Shown one piece after another: positions 52,688 through 59,922 of a DNA stretch of 64,000 nucleotides. Each line of letters begins with the position of its first letter. Positions within the stretch are counted from its first letter, which is position 1. This DNA is from Methanolobus mangrovi (GTDB lineage: Archaea; Halobacteriota; Methanosarcinia; Methanosarcinales; Methanosarcinaceae): the NCBI RefSeq assembly GCF_031312535.1, contig NZ_CP133594.1, positions 310,001 through 374,000 on the forward strand, in the 5' to 3' direction. The translations under genes and the position numbers were made by a program. The notes under the pieces were generated by a model. The model had not been told where the DNA came from and did not search any database. It saw only the letters and a list, made by a program, of their open reading frames with translations.

Positions 52688-53578
52688 GTGAAAATTAAAA
52701 AGCTGGAGTTTTGTGAAAATGCAATTTCTAGTGTGGTCTCTGCTGTTCTTCTCCTTGGTATACTTGTATCTGTAATCACTGTTATCAATGTACAGTATAT
52801 CCCGGAGTGGAAAACCGCTGCTGAACAATCTCATATGGATGATGTTTTCTATGACATGGCAGAGATGAAAAATGAAGTTGATATTCTCTCTTCCTATGTC
52901 AGAACAGACGCTTCCACAAGTCTTTCTGTAAGCATTCCTATTAAGATGGGAGGTGGTTCTTTACCTATATTCAGTCCAGGTAAGTCTGGTGGGAGATTGG
53001 CAATAAATGAAGAGAACTTCAGCCTGAATATTGTGGCAAATACACCTGGTCTTACTTACAACAGTGATTCTGTTCTCCTGGATTTAGGAACTGTAAGTTA
53101 TATGTCAGACAACAATTATTTTGTTGACCAGAAACTAGTTTATGAGAACGGAGCTCTGCTGATCTCACAAAATGATTATTCTCTGATGCGCCTTGCACCT
53201 CAGATTGGTATGAAAATGACAGAGAATGAGACCAATATCACCATGAATATCAATACTATTGATATCAATGGTCCTAAAAGAAGTATTAGCAGTAATTCAG
53301 TTGAAGAACTGAACCTCAGGACGAATGGTTCTGATTCCCTGTATTGGGAGGGTATAGTTTTCACTGATATGACGATGATAGTGGAAACATCATATCCTTC
53401 TTCGTGGGTAACGTTCTTTGAAACATTGGCAGAGGATGCAGGTATAGATTCGGCGGGTTATTCAATAACTTCAAATGAAACGGCAGTTGTATTTTTCCTG
53501 GAAGGAAACACCGGGGAAGACATTAAGCTCAATGTAACAAAGACTATTTTTGATGCCAGGCTGAATCTGCTGATATGA
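52688..53578 (+). CDS. Pilin-like protein with N-terminal hydrophobic helix
   Basis: 296 residues from GTG 52688; AGGAGAAGTGAT upstream is a ribosome-binding site. A short basic leader (KIKKLEFCEN) is followed by AISSVVSAVLLLGILVSVI, the hydrophobic segment typical of archaeal type IV pilins and pseudopilins (processing after a residue near EN). The rest is a beta-rich domain expected outside. It is probably a minor pilin or subunit of the filament built by the two preceding proteins. Confidence 0.72.
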   Translation: MKIKKLEFCENAISSVVSAVLLLGILVSVITVINVQYIPEWKTAAEQSHMDDVFYDMAEMKNEVDILSSYVRTDASTSLSVSIPIKMGGGSLPIFSPGKSGGRLAINEENFSLNIVANTPGLTYNSDSVLLDLGTVSYMSDNNYFVDQKLVYENGALLISQNDYSLMRLAPQIGMKMTENETNITMNINTIDINGPKRSISSNSVEELNLRTNGSDSLYWEGIVFTDMTMIVETSYPSSWVTFFETLAEDAGIDSAGYSITSNETAVVFFLEGNTGEDIKLNVTKTIFDARLNLLI

Positions 53579-53664
53579 GTACCAGTTTGGCCAATGACTT
53601 TTATCTATCATTTAAAGCTTAAGTTCATCAATGATGAGACTACATTTTTAAATGGGGATTTTTG

Positions 53665-54681
53665 ATGATCAAAGAAGCAATGCTTTATGAGAAACTTGAT
53701 GATGGTAAAGTACAGTGTAAGCTTTGCAGCCACAGGTGCCGGATATCGCCGGGAAAAAGAGGATTTTGTGCTGTGCGGGAGAACAGGGAAGGCACTCTTT
53801 ACACGCTAAACTATAATGTTGTTTCAAGTGAGGCACTTGACCCTATAGAAAAAAAGCCGCTTTTTCATTTCCATCCAGGTTCCTTGGCATATTCACTTGG
53901 AACAATCGGCTGTAATTTCAGGTGCAAGCATTGTCAGAACTGGACTATATCGCAGATAGATATAGACGAGGCTAATGCCATTGAAATGAGTCCGGAGGTG
54001 GCTGTTGAAAGGGCTGTGGCTTCAGGAGCAAAAGTTATTGCATGGACCTATAATGAGCCGACCATCTGGTTCGAGTATACTTATGATTGTGCCAGGCTGG
54101 CAAAGGAAGCAGGACTGGCAACTGTATATGTGACCAATGGTTACATTACGCGGGAAGGGCTGGAACTGATATCTCCGTACCTGGATGCTTTCAGGGTTGA
54201 TATCAAGGCTTTTACAGAGGAGTTCTACAGGAATATCACAAGTGCAAAACTGGCACCTGTTCTTGAGTCCTCAAAGCTTGCAAAGGAACTTGGAATGCAT
54301 GTTGAGGTTGTGAACCTCATTATACCAACGCTCAATGACTCTCCTGAGGAGATACGGGAGATGGTGGTGTGGATACGTGACAATCTCAGTGCCGATACTC
54401 CTGTTCATTTTACACGCTTCCATCCCTACTATAAGTTACAGGATATTCCATCCACTCCACTGAAGACTCTTGAGATGGCATATAATGTTGCTAAAGAGGA
54501 GGGTTTGAAGTATGTGTATCTGGGGAATGTCGCCGGAACTGAACATGAGAATACGTTCTGTCCTCAATGTGGGGAGTTGCTTATTAAGAGGGGAATGTTT
54601 AGTATCGAGCTGAATAAACTGGCCGATAAACAGACTTGCCCGCGCTGCGGCGAAGTTATTAATATCGTGTCCAGGCAGTGA
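53665..54681 (+). CDS. amrS: AmmeMemoRadiSam system radical SAM enzyme
   Basis: 338 residues from ATG 53665; ATG 53680 (MLYEKLDD) is an alternative if a TATA-like TTTTTAAAT at 53645-53653 is used. The cluster motif is C83-x3-C87-x2-C90 in IGCNFRCKHC. An N-terminal zinc-binding KLCSHRCRISPGKRGFC and a C-terminal rubredoxin-like CPQCGELL with CPRCGEVI frame the barrel. It belongs to the AmrS/PflA-like group coupled in genomes with AMMECR1 and Memo; those genes are not adjacent here. The modified target is unknown. Confidence 0.88.
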   Translation: MIKEAMLYEKLDDGKVQCKLCSHRCRISPGKRGFCAVRENREGTLYTLNYNVVSSEALDPIEKKPLFHFHPGSLAYSLGTIGCNFRCKHCQNWTISQIDIDEANAIEMSPEVAVERAVASGAKVIAWTYNEPTIWFEYTYDCARLAKEAGLATVYVTNGYITREGLELISPYLDAFRVDIKAFTEEFYRNITSAKLAPVLESSKLAKELGMHVEVVNLIIPTLNDSPEEIREMVVWIRDNLSADTPVHFTRFHPYYKLQDIPSTPLKTLEMAYNVAKEEGLKYVYLGNVAGTEHENTFCPQCGELLIKRGMFSIELNKLADKQTCPRCGEVINIVSRQ

Positions 54682-54892
54682 GGCAGGGTGCGGGCATTGC
54701 ATTGTCTTCCGGATGATATAAAATCTCGATTTATGTAACCAGTGAAAGTTACCATATATAAACGATGTGTATTCTTCATCCCCTCTGCTTCCACTGGAAC
54801 GTATATATCTTATGATACATTATGCTCATAATTATGATGGGGCGTAAAAAGTGGCGAAAAAAAGAAGATTTCAAGTCATTGCAATCAAAAGG

Positions 54893-54900
54893 TTTAAAAG
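54893..54900 (+). promoter_or_regulatory. TATA box of tRNA unit, copy 1
   Basis: TTTAAAAG lies about 50 bases before the first tRNA-Asn. Initiation near 54920 would give a leader starting at a GCGC-GTAA-GCGC mini-hairpin (54924-54935). Confidence 0.5.
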
Positions 54901-54945
54901 CAATAACTACCTTAGAAGGGTTCGCGCGTAAGCGCCATGCCGAGA

Positions 54946-55018
54946 GCCGCAATAACTCAGTTGGTAGAGTGTCTGGCTGTTAACCAGAATGTCACAGGTT
55001 CGAGCCCTGTTTGCGGCG
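54946..55018 (+). tRNA. tRNA-Asn(GTT), copy 1
   Basis: Acceptor GCCGCAA pairs with TTGCGGC; the anticodon loop CTGTTAA gives GTT, and the T arm contains GGTTCGAGCC. Discriminator G73; CCA is not encoded. 73 bases, no intron. Confidence 0.95.
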
Positions 55019-55039
55019 CTTCAAATCTTTTCTCAGATT

Positions 55040-55114
55040 GGGCCTGTAGCTTAGCCAGGTTAGAGCGCTCGGCTCATAACCGAGCGGTCACCGGTTCGAA
55101 TCCGGTTAGGCCCA
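55040..55114 (+). tRNA. tRNA-Met(CAT), copy 1
   Basis: Acceptor GGGCCTG pairs with TAGGCCC (one G-U); anticodon stem CTCGG/CCGAG with loop CTCATAA gives CAT. It may be elongator tRNA-Met or the CAT-anticodon tRNA-Ile2 needing agmatidine; sequence alone does not settle this. 75 bases, discriminator A, no CCA. Confidence 0.9.
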
Positions 55115-55188
55115 CTAAAAACTTTGGCCTGTCAAATTCATGATAACTTATCCTTTTCTAAAGTAAAAACTACTCTCGTTTCAAAAGG

Positions 55189-55196
55189 TTTAAAAG
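55189..55196 (+). promoter_or_regulatory. TATA box of tRNA unit, copy 2
   Basis: TTTAAAAG at the same place relative to the second tRNA-Asn, so the second copy has its own promoter. Confidence 0.5.
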
Positions 55197-55241
55197 CAAT
55201 AACTGCATTAGAAGGATTCGCGCGTAAGCGCCATGCCAAGA

Positions 55242-55314
55242 GCCGCAATAACTCAGTTGGTAGAGTGTCTGGCTGTTAACCAGAATGTCACAGGTTCGAG
55301 CCCTGTTTGCGGCG
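55242..55314 (+). tRNA. tRNA-Asn(GTT), copy 2
   Basis: Identical to copy 1 over all 73 bases. Confidence 0.95.
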
Positions 55315-55335
55315 CTTCAAATCTTTTCTCAGATT

Positions 55336-55410
55336 GGGCCTGTAGCTTAGCCAGGTTAGAGCGCTCGGCTCATAACCGAGCGGCCACCGGTTCGAATCCG
55401 GTTAGGCCCA
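55336..55410 (+). tRNA. tRNA-Met(CAT), copy 2
   Basis: 75 bases. It differs from copy 1 by one T to C change next to the variable loop (GAGCGGCCACC versus GAGCGGTCACC). Function should be the same. Confidence 0.9.
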
Positions 55411-55524
55411 CTTAAAAACTTCATTTTTACATTACTTTCTATCAATGTTGTTACCCACCAACCAACCACTCCCTCTGTTCCTGCATGAGTACTTATAAGG
55501 AAGCAATAATAAATTCGATGACAA

Positions 55525-55764
55525 ATGGATAAGTGGACTGAAAGGACCTTTCAGGCAGATACTAACGAACCTGAAACCCTTACAGAGGAAGAACCGCTTC
55601 TGGTTATAGAGAACAGGTTCCCTGGAAGGGATTACCACAGGAATTTTCGTAGTGTTCTGAGGAAGAGCAGCTCTTCATATAGAGATGCAGGCTATACGAT
55701 AATAGATGATGCCAGCTTGCTTCCGGAGACACTTCCGGTTCTGTATAAGAGGATAACTACCTGA
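55525..55764 (+). CDS. Hypothetical protein, 79 aa, leaderless
   Basis: 79 residues, acidic N-terminal part (MDKWTERTFQADTNEPETL) and a basic middle (NRFPGRDYHRNFRSVLRKSS). CTTATAAGG at 55493-55501 is a TATA-like element about 30 bases before the ATG, so the transcript has almost no leader. No family recognised. It sits between the tRNA pair and the M1 aminopeptidase gene. Confidence 0.5.
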   Translation: MDKWTERTFQADTNEPETLTEEEPLLVIENRFPGRDYHRNFRSVLRKSSSSYRDAGYTIIDDASLLPETLPVLYKRITT

Positions 55765-55885
55765 AAAGGTATATTTCTAATTTCACTTTTGCTCTTCATC
55801 TTGTGAATAAAAATAAGTCTGATCAGTTACATTTGATTATAGAAGATCATAGTATCATTATATCTTATTTATCAGAGTGGATTCG

Positions 55886-58714
55886 ATGGAAAGAATATAC
55901 AAATATTATCCGGAAGATTTTGGAGAACTAACTGCCAAAGTAGTACATATGGACCTTCTTTTCGATATCTTTGATGATCATACAAAGGTAAGATCAGATC
56001 TCAAATTAAGAACACTTGCTGATCCGATTAATGAACTGGAACTGAATTGCAAGAAACTTGAGATACTCTCCGTGACCTGCAAAGAGTATGATATCGATCA
56101 TGAATACAGGGAAAAGGACGATATCCTCCTGATAAAGTTCGGCCAGACAGTACCCGGGAACACTGATATTCTGATAACGACTGAGACTATATGCAGACCT
56201 ACAATGAACATACTGGAAGGTCTATATTATGATGAGACCCCGGCAGGTGCCCCGCCACAGCAGATCACACAGTGTCAGCAATGGGGATTCCAGAGGATCG
56301 TGCCATGTATCGATGACATGACAGCTAAATGCACCTACACGACTACCATCATTGCCGATGAGCGATATACGAATATGATCACCAACGGTGACATCATAGA
56401 GGAAAGACACTCCATCGGGAATGGAAGGGACATGATCGTTTATGATAACTCGATAACTCCAATGGCCACATATCTGTTCTTCCTTGGAGTTGGTACCTAT
56501 GAGACATTCAGAAAGGAGTTCGAGTATCCTGATGGATACACTTTTGATCTGGAATTGCTGGTGCCACCGGGTTCTGACCCAGTAATAGCTCAGAGATCTC
56601 TTGATATTCTTTACGATTCCATAATGTGGATTTATCTTTTTACCGGTCCCAGACAATATGAACAACTGGAAATACGCCAACAGCTCATGGATATGGTCAG
56701 GCGAAGAGACCTTCTTAAAAATGAAGGCAAAGCTGCCAATGACAAACTGGACCTGATAAGGGAGGAACTGAATAGTGTTGTAGGGACCATACAGACCGGA
56801 TACAGGTACACAGGTACCGTTTACAGGGAGATCGGCATGCAGAACTCCAATTTTGGTGGTATGGAGAATGTGGGCAACACCACCATCAGTACCAATCGTA
56901 TAATGCCATTCCCTCAGATGACCGACAATGCTTTTGAATATTTAATGAGGGTGAAAGTGCATGAGTTCTACCATAATCTGAACGGTTCTGAGGTCACCGG
57001 TAAAAGTCCTTTTGAGATATGGCTCAACGAGGCAGTAACTGTCCATATAGAGAGGATGTATCATGCATATCATTTCGGTGAGGATTATAGTCGGCTTCAG
57101 GAAGTCCTTGACCTTCTGGCTCCTGGGTCCGGAACTTTTGCACTTGACCGGGGAGCAGCTTCCATGCCGATCATCCCTGATGGGTTCAATGATCCTGATG
57201 ATCTCATCAGCGCTGTGACCTATGTAAAAGCACCTGAGTTTGTAATGATGATAGAGAAACTCATGGGGAAAAGTACATTTGTTGAAGCACTGGATGTCTA
57301 TCACTCCCGATATAAACATTCAAATGCTTCAAGCTGGGAATGGATTGAAGCGATGGAAGAGGTTTCAGGACAGAAGTTCAAAGATATGGCAAATATCTGG
57401 CTGAAACAGACACAGTTCCCTGTGGTCCATGTCAAAACATCCTATGATGAGAATGAAAGGACCTACACATTGTTATTAGAACAGGAAGTCCCGGAAGGTG
57501 CTTCTTTCTGGCATCTTCCTTTCAGTGTAGCTCTTGTTGATGAAGAAGGAAATGACCTTGCTGAAGTTATGGAACTGATGCATGGTAAGGAGAAGACGAT
57601 AGTTGTCAATGATGTTGATAAACCTGCATTCTTATCCCTGAACCGTGTTTATTCCTTCTTTGGAAAAGTGGTTCATGATGTTGATATAGATGAACTGGTC
57701 TTACAGGCAAGAGTGGACTCAGACCTGATAAACAGGTTCATTGCATTCTACAGGATCGTAGATATGGAAAAAATGAAGCTGATCGGTAACAGCGATTCTC
57801 TTCCATCAAAAGAGTTCACAGACCTGTATAATGAGTTCGTCATGGACAATGACCTGATGAATGAAGCAGGTGCTCAGTTCCTGACCATCTTTGAGTCCGT
57901 GGAGGATGAGGGACTTTCACACAGCTACCAGTTGTTATATGAGGTTAAGAAGAAACTTCTCAAAGCAGTAGCAAGCAGACATGAGGATTCTCTGATAGCA
58001 CTTTATAAGGTTTACAGCGAAAAGGAATATGATGGTCAGGACTACCTGAACGAAGAAGTGACTGCTATCAAGGATCGTCAGGTAAAGAATACAATTCTCT
58101 CTGTCCTTTCCACTCTTGATACTCCCACAGTGCATCAGATGATAAAGGCACAGTTCGAGACAGCTCAGAATGCTACTGATAAATTAAGTGCTTTCAGTTA
58201 TTATCTTAACAGTTCAGCACCTGACAGAATCCCGCTGATGCAAGCCTTCCAGAAGGAAGCACAGAAGGATCCGGTAAGCTGGGAAGCTTTCCTGAGGGTT
58301 GTAGGAAGCAACAGTAGTAATGATGTATTTGATCTAGTAAGGAAAGTTGGAAGTTCCAGTTCTTTCAGGATAGAGCAGGCAAATGATCAGAGAGCACTTT
58401 ACGGAAGCTTTGCATTTAACCGAAAGAGATCCCTTCAGACCGAAGAGGGAAGGAAGTTGCTTGAAGATATAGTCCTCAGGTTGGCAAAGGTCAATGAGTA
58501 CAATGCTGTAAGCATACTCAATGTCCTTGCTAATATCGATAGGATGGAGGAAGAGTATCACATTCCTCTGGTGGGAATGATGGCTCGTTTCCTGGAACAG
58601 CTCGATAAGGACAGTTCACCAAGTGTCTACAACAGGATAAGGAAGATACTGCTCAATACTCCGAAGGCCGTGGGAAGATATGAAGCGGTCAATGGTAAGG
58701 TCAATATCGGTTAA
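55886..58714 (+). CDS. M1-family zinc aminopeptidase-like protein
   Basis: 942 residues from ATG 55886 (MERIYKYYPEDFG). The zinc site is H359-E-F-Y-H363 with the third ligand E382 exactly 18 residues on (WLNEAVTVHIE), and the substrate loop GGMEN at 324-328 replaces the usual GAMEN. A charged helical insertion (about residues 270-310, RRRDLLKNEGKAANDKLDLI in part) before GGMEN is unusual. The C-terminal half is a HEAT-like helical domain. It probably trims peptides in the cytosol; no signal peptide is seen. Confidence 0.9.
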   Translation: MERIYKYYPEDFGELTAKVVHMDLLFDIFDDHTKVRSDLKLRTLADPINELELNCKKLEILSVTCKEYDIDHEYREKDDILLIKFGQTVPGNTDILITTETICRPTMNILEGLYYDETPAGAPPQQITQCQQWGFQRIVPCIDDMTAKCTYTTTIIADERYTNMITNGDIIEERHSIGNGRDMIVYDNSITPMATYLFFLGVGTYETFRKEFEYPDGYTFDLELLVPPGSDPVIAQRSLDILYDSIMWIYLFTGPRQYEQLEIRQQLMDMVRRRDLLKNEGKAANDKLDLIREELNSVVGTIQTGYRYTGTVYREIGMQNSNFGGMENVGNTTISTNRIMPFPQMTDNAFEYLMRVKVHEFYHNLNGSEVTGKSPFEIWLNEAVTVHIERMYHAYHFGEDYSRLQEVLDLLAPGSGTFALDRGAASMPIIPDGFNDPDDLISAVTYVKAPEFVMMIEKLMGKSTFVEALDVYHSRYKHSNASSWEWIEAMEEVSGQKFKDMANIWLKQTQFPVVHVKTSYDENERTYTLLLEQEVPEGASFWHLPFSVALVDEEGNDLAEVMELMHGKEKTIVVNDVDKPAFLSLNRVYSFFGKVVHDVDIDELVLQARVDSDLINRFIAFYRIVDMEKMKLIGNSDSLPSKEFTDLYNEFVMDNDLMNEAGAQFLTIFESVEDEGLSHSYQLLYEVKKKLLKAVASRHEDSLIALYKVYSEKEYDGQDYLNEEVTAIKDRQVKNTILSVLSTLDTPTVHQMIKAQFETAQNATDKLSAFSYYLNSSAPDRIPLMQAFQKEAQKDPVSWEAFLRVVGSNSSNDVFDLVRKVGSSSSFRIEQANDQRALYGSFAFNRKRSLQTEEGRKLLEDIVLRLAKVNEYNAVSILNVLANIDRMEEEYHIPLVGMMARFLEQLDKDSSPSVYNRIRKILLNTPKAVGRYEAVNGKVNIG

Positions 58715-58751
58715 AAGTATGAAATTGACCGATATCAATTTTATTTTTTAT
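58704..58751 (+). terminator. Terminator overlapping the aminopeptidase stop
   Basis: Arms ATATCGGT (58704-58711) and ACCGATAT (58728-58735) flank the TAA stop, followed by a T-rich tail to about 58751. Confidence 0.65.
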
Positions 58752-58831
58752 AAAGGAGGAGATATGGATAAGCAAATGGTCAAAATGGTGGTGATACGGT
58801 CAGACACGTAAAAGCCTGAATATTCATTTCC

Positions 58832-59647
58832 CTATTCCTGATCGCCGATCTCCCGAAGCATTTTCTCTTTGTCAACAGGGATCGCTAGCTCCTTGAAATG
58901 ATCTATAATATCAAGTCCCCATTGTCTTGCCTGAGGTCCATAGCTTATGAGTTTCAGATGATCGAGCACAAGGTCCTTGTTAAACAATGTTATCATGAAA
59001 ATATCGTCGGTGACTGTGATCGATCCTATGGGTATTTCTTCTTTCATGAAGAACAATTCTGACCCTTCTGACTCGAGTATTTTTTGAAGATATTTTGAAC
59101 CGTCCTTTTTCATTCTGTCGAAAACTGCTTTTGTGAGTATAAGGGTTACATCCACTCCTTTTTTAGCAAGCTGGGCATAATTATGCGGACACTGGGGATG
59201 GAAGAATGAAGCAAGGGTCCTGATATTCTTTGACTTTGCAAGGCTCTCATTGAACTCCTCCGGTGGCTCAAAAAGATATATCATGTCCGGTCTTTTAAGT
59301 TCACATTTTCCAAGGTTCCACAAGCGACTTCGAAATTCCTCGGGAATGCTGCTGATGTGACGGCTCATCCAGTAATCATAGTTCTCCTCAAAAACATCGA
59401 TGGTTCCAAGAAGAGGTTCCATTTTTTCAACGAGTATCCTGGCAGCTTCTGTCAGGGAATAAACCCTTTCATTGCACACAATAAGGTTAAGCTTTCTCAA
59501 CTTCTTGATCTGGGGAAGCATGGCACTGGAAGTAACATCGAGTGCTTCTTTTATTTCTTCGATATCCTTTGGACCTTCCATCAGCAGTAAAAGAAGCTTT
59601 TTTCTTTTTTCGGAAAGGAAGATCGCATCTATAAGTGAATCTTTCAT
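58832..59647 (-). CDS. Winged-helix regulator with C-terminal DUF1724
   Basis: 271 residues. The N-terminal winged helix (KRKKLLLLLMEGPKDIEEIKEAL in part, then TSSAMLPQIKKLRKLNLI and a wing) is followed from about residue 120 by DUF1724, a domain almost confined to Methanosarcinales regulators such as those acting on methyltransferase genes. The signal is unknown. It is divergent from the D-lactate dehydrogenase-like gene with a 275-base intergenic gap, so that gene is a natural candidate target. Confidence 0.85.
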   Translation of the reverse strand: MKDSLIDAIFLSEKRKKLLLLLMEGPKDIEEIKEALDVTSSAMLPQIKKLRKLNLIVCNERVYSLTEAARILVEKMEPLLGTIDVFEENYDYWMSRHISSIPEEFRSRLWNLGKCELKRPDMIYLFEPPEEFNESLAKSKNIRTLASFFHPQCPHNYAQLAKKGVDVTLILTKAVFDRMKKDGSKYLQKILESEGSELFFMKEEIPIGSITVTDDIFMITLFNKDLVLDHLKLISYGPQARQWGLDIIDHFKELAIPVDKEKMLREIGDQE

Positions 59648-59820
59648 TTATGTTTCATCCTGAATTTAAGGAAACTGTGTATATCTCATATATTAAGCAT
59701 GTTAATTTATTATATTTATTTGGTTTTGACTATTTCAAAGCCCTCACGATTTTTAACGCCTTTGTTTATTTTGATCCCTGTGATGTTTTTTCATTATTTT
59801 ACGATACAGTAGAGGGTTAG

Positions 59821-59828
59821 TATATAAA
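59821..59828 (+). promoter_or_regulatory. TATA box of the D-lactate dehydrogenase-like gene
   Basis: TATATAAA is a near-ideal archaeal TATA box. Initiation about 25 bases downstream leaves a leader of about 75 bases before ATG 59923. Confidence 0.6.
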
Positions 59829-59922
59829 CGTTCAGTCTTAACATCTACTTGTTGACGTCATTAATTCACAGTTGATCGCGATTGAAAATGTGTTAGAGTT
59901 CAGTATCAGTGAGGCATCATCC

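Larger units (their letters stand above)
54885..55412 (+). repeat. Tandem duplication of a tRNA-Asn/tRNA-Met unit
   Basis: 54885-55116 and 55181-55412 are near-identical copies offset by 296 bases: promoter, leader, tRNA-Asn, spacer and tRNA-Met. Leaders differ at four places and the tRNA-Met copies at one base in the variable loop; the tRNA-Asn copies are identical. The unique linker between copies lies about 55117-55180. Confidence 0.9.

Noticed and set aside
54937-55143. Open frame of 68 codons across the first tRNA pair (and a second at 55233-55415)
   Set aside because: It runs over both tRNA genes; tRNA sequence in that frame has no stop by chance, and the duplication repeats it.
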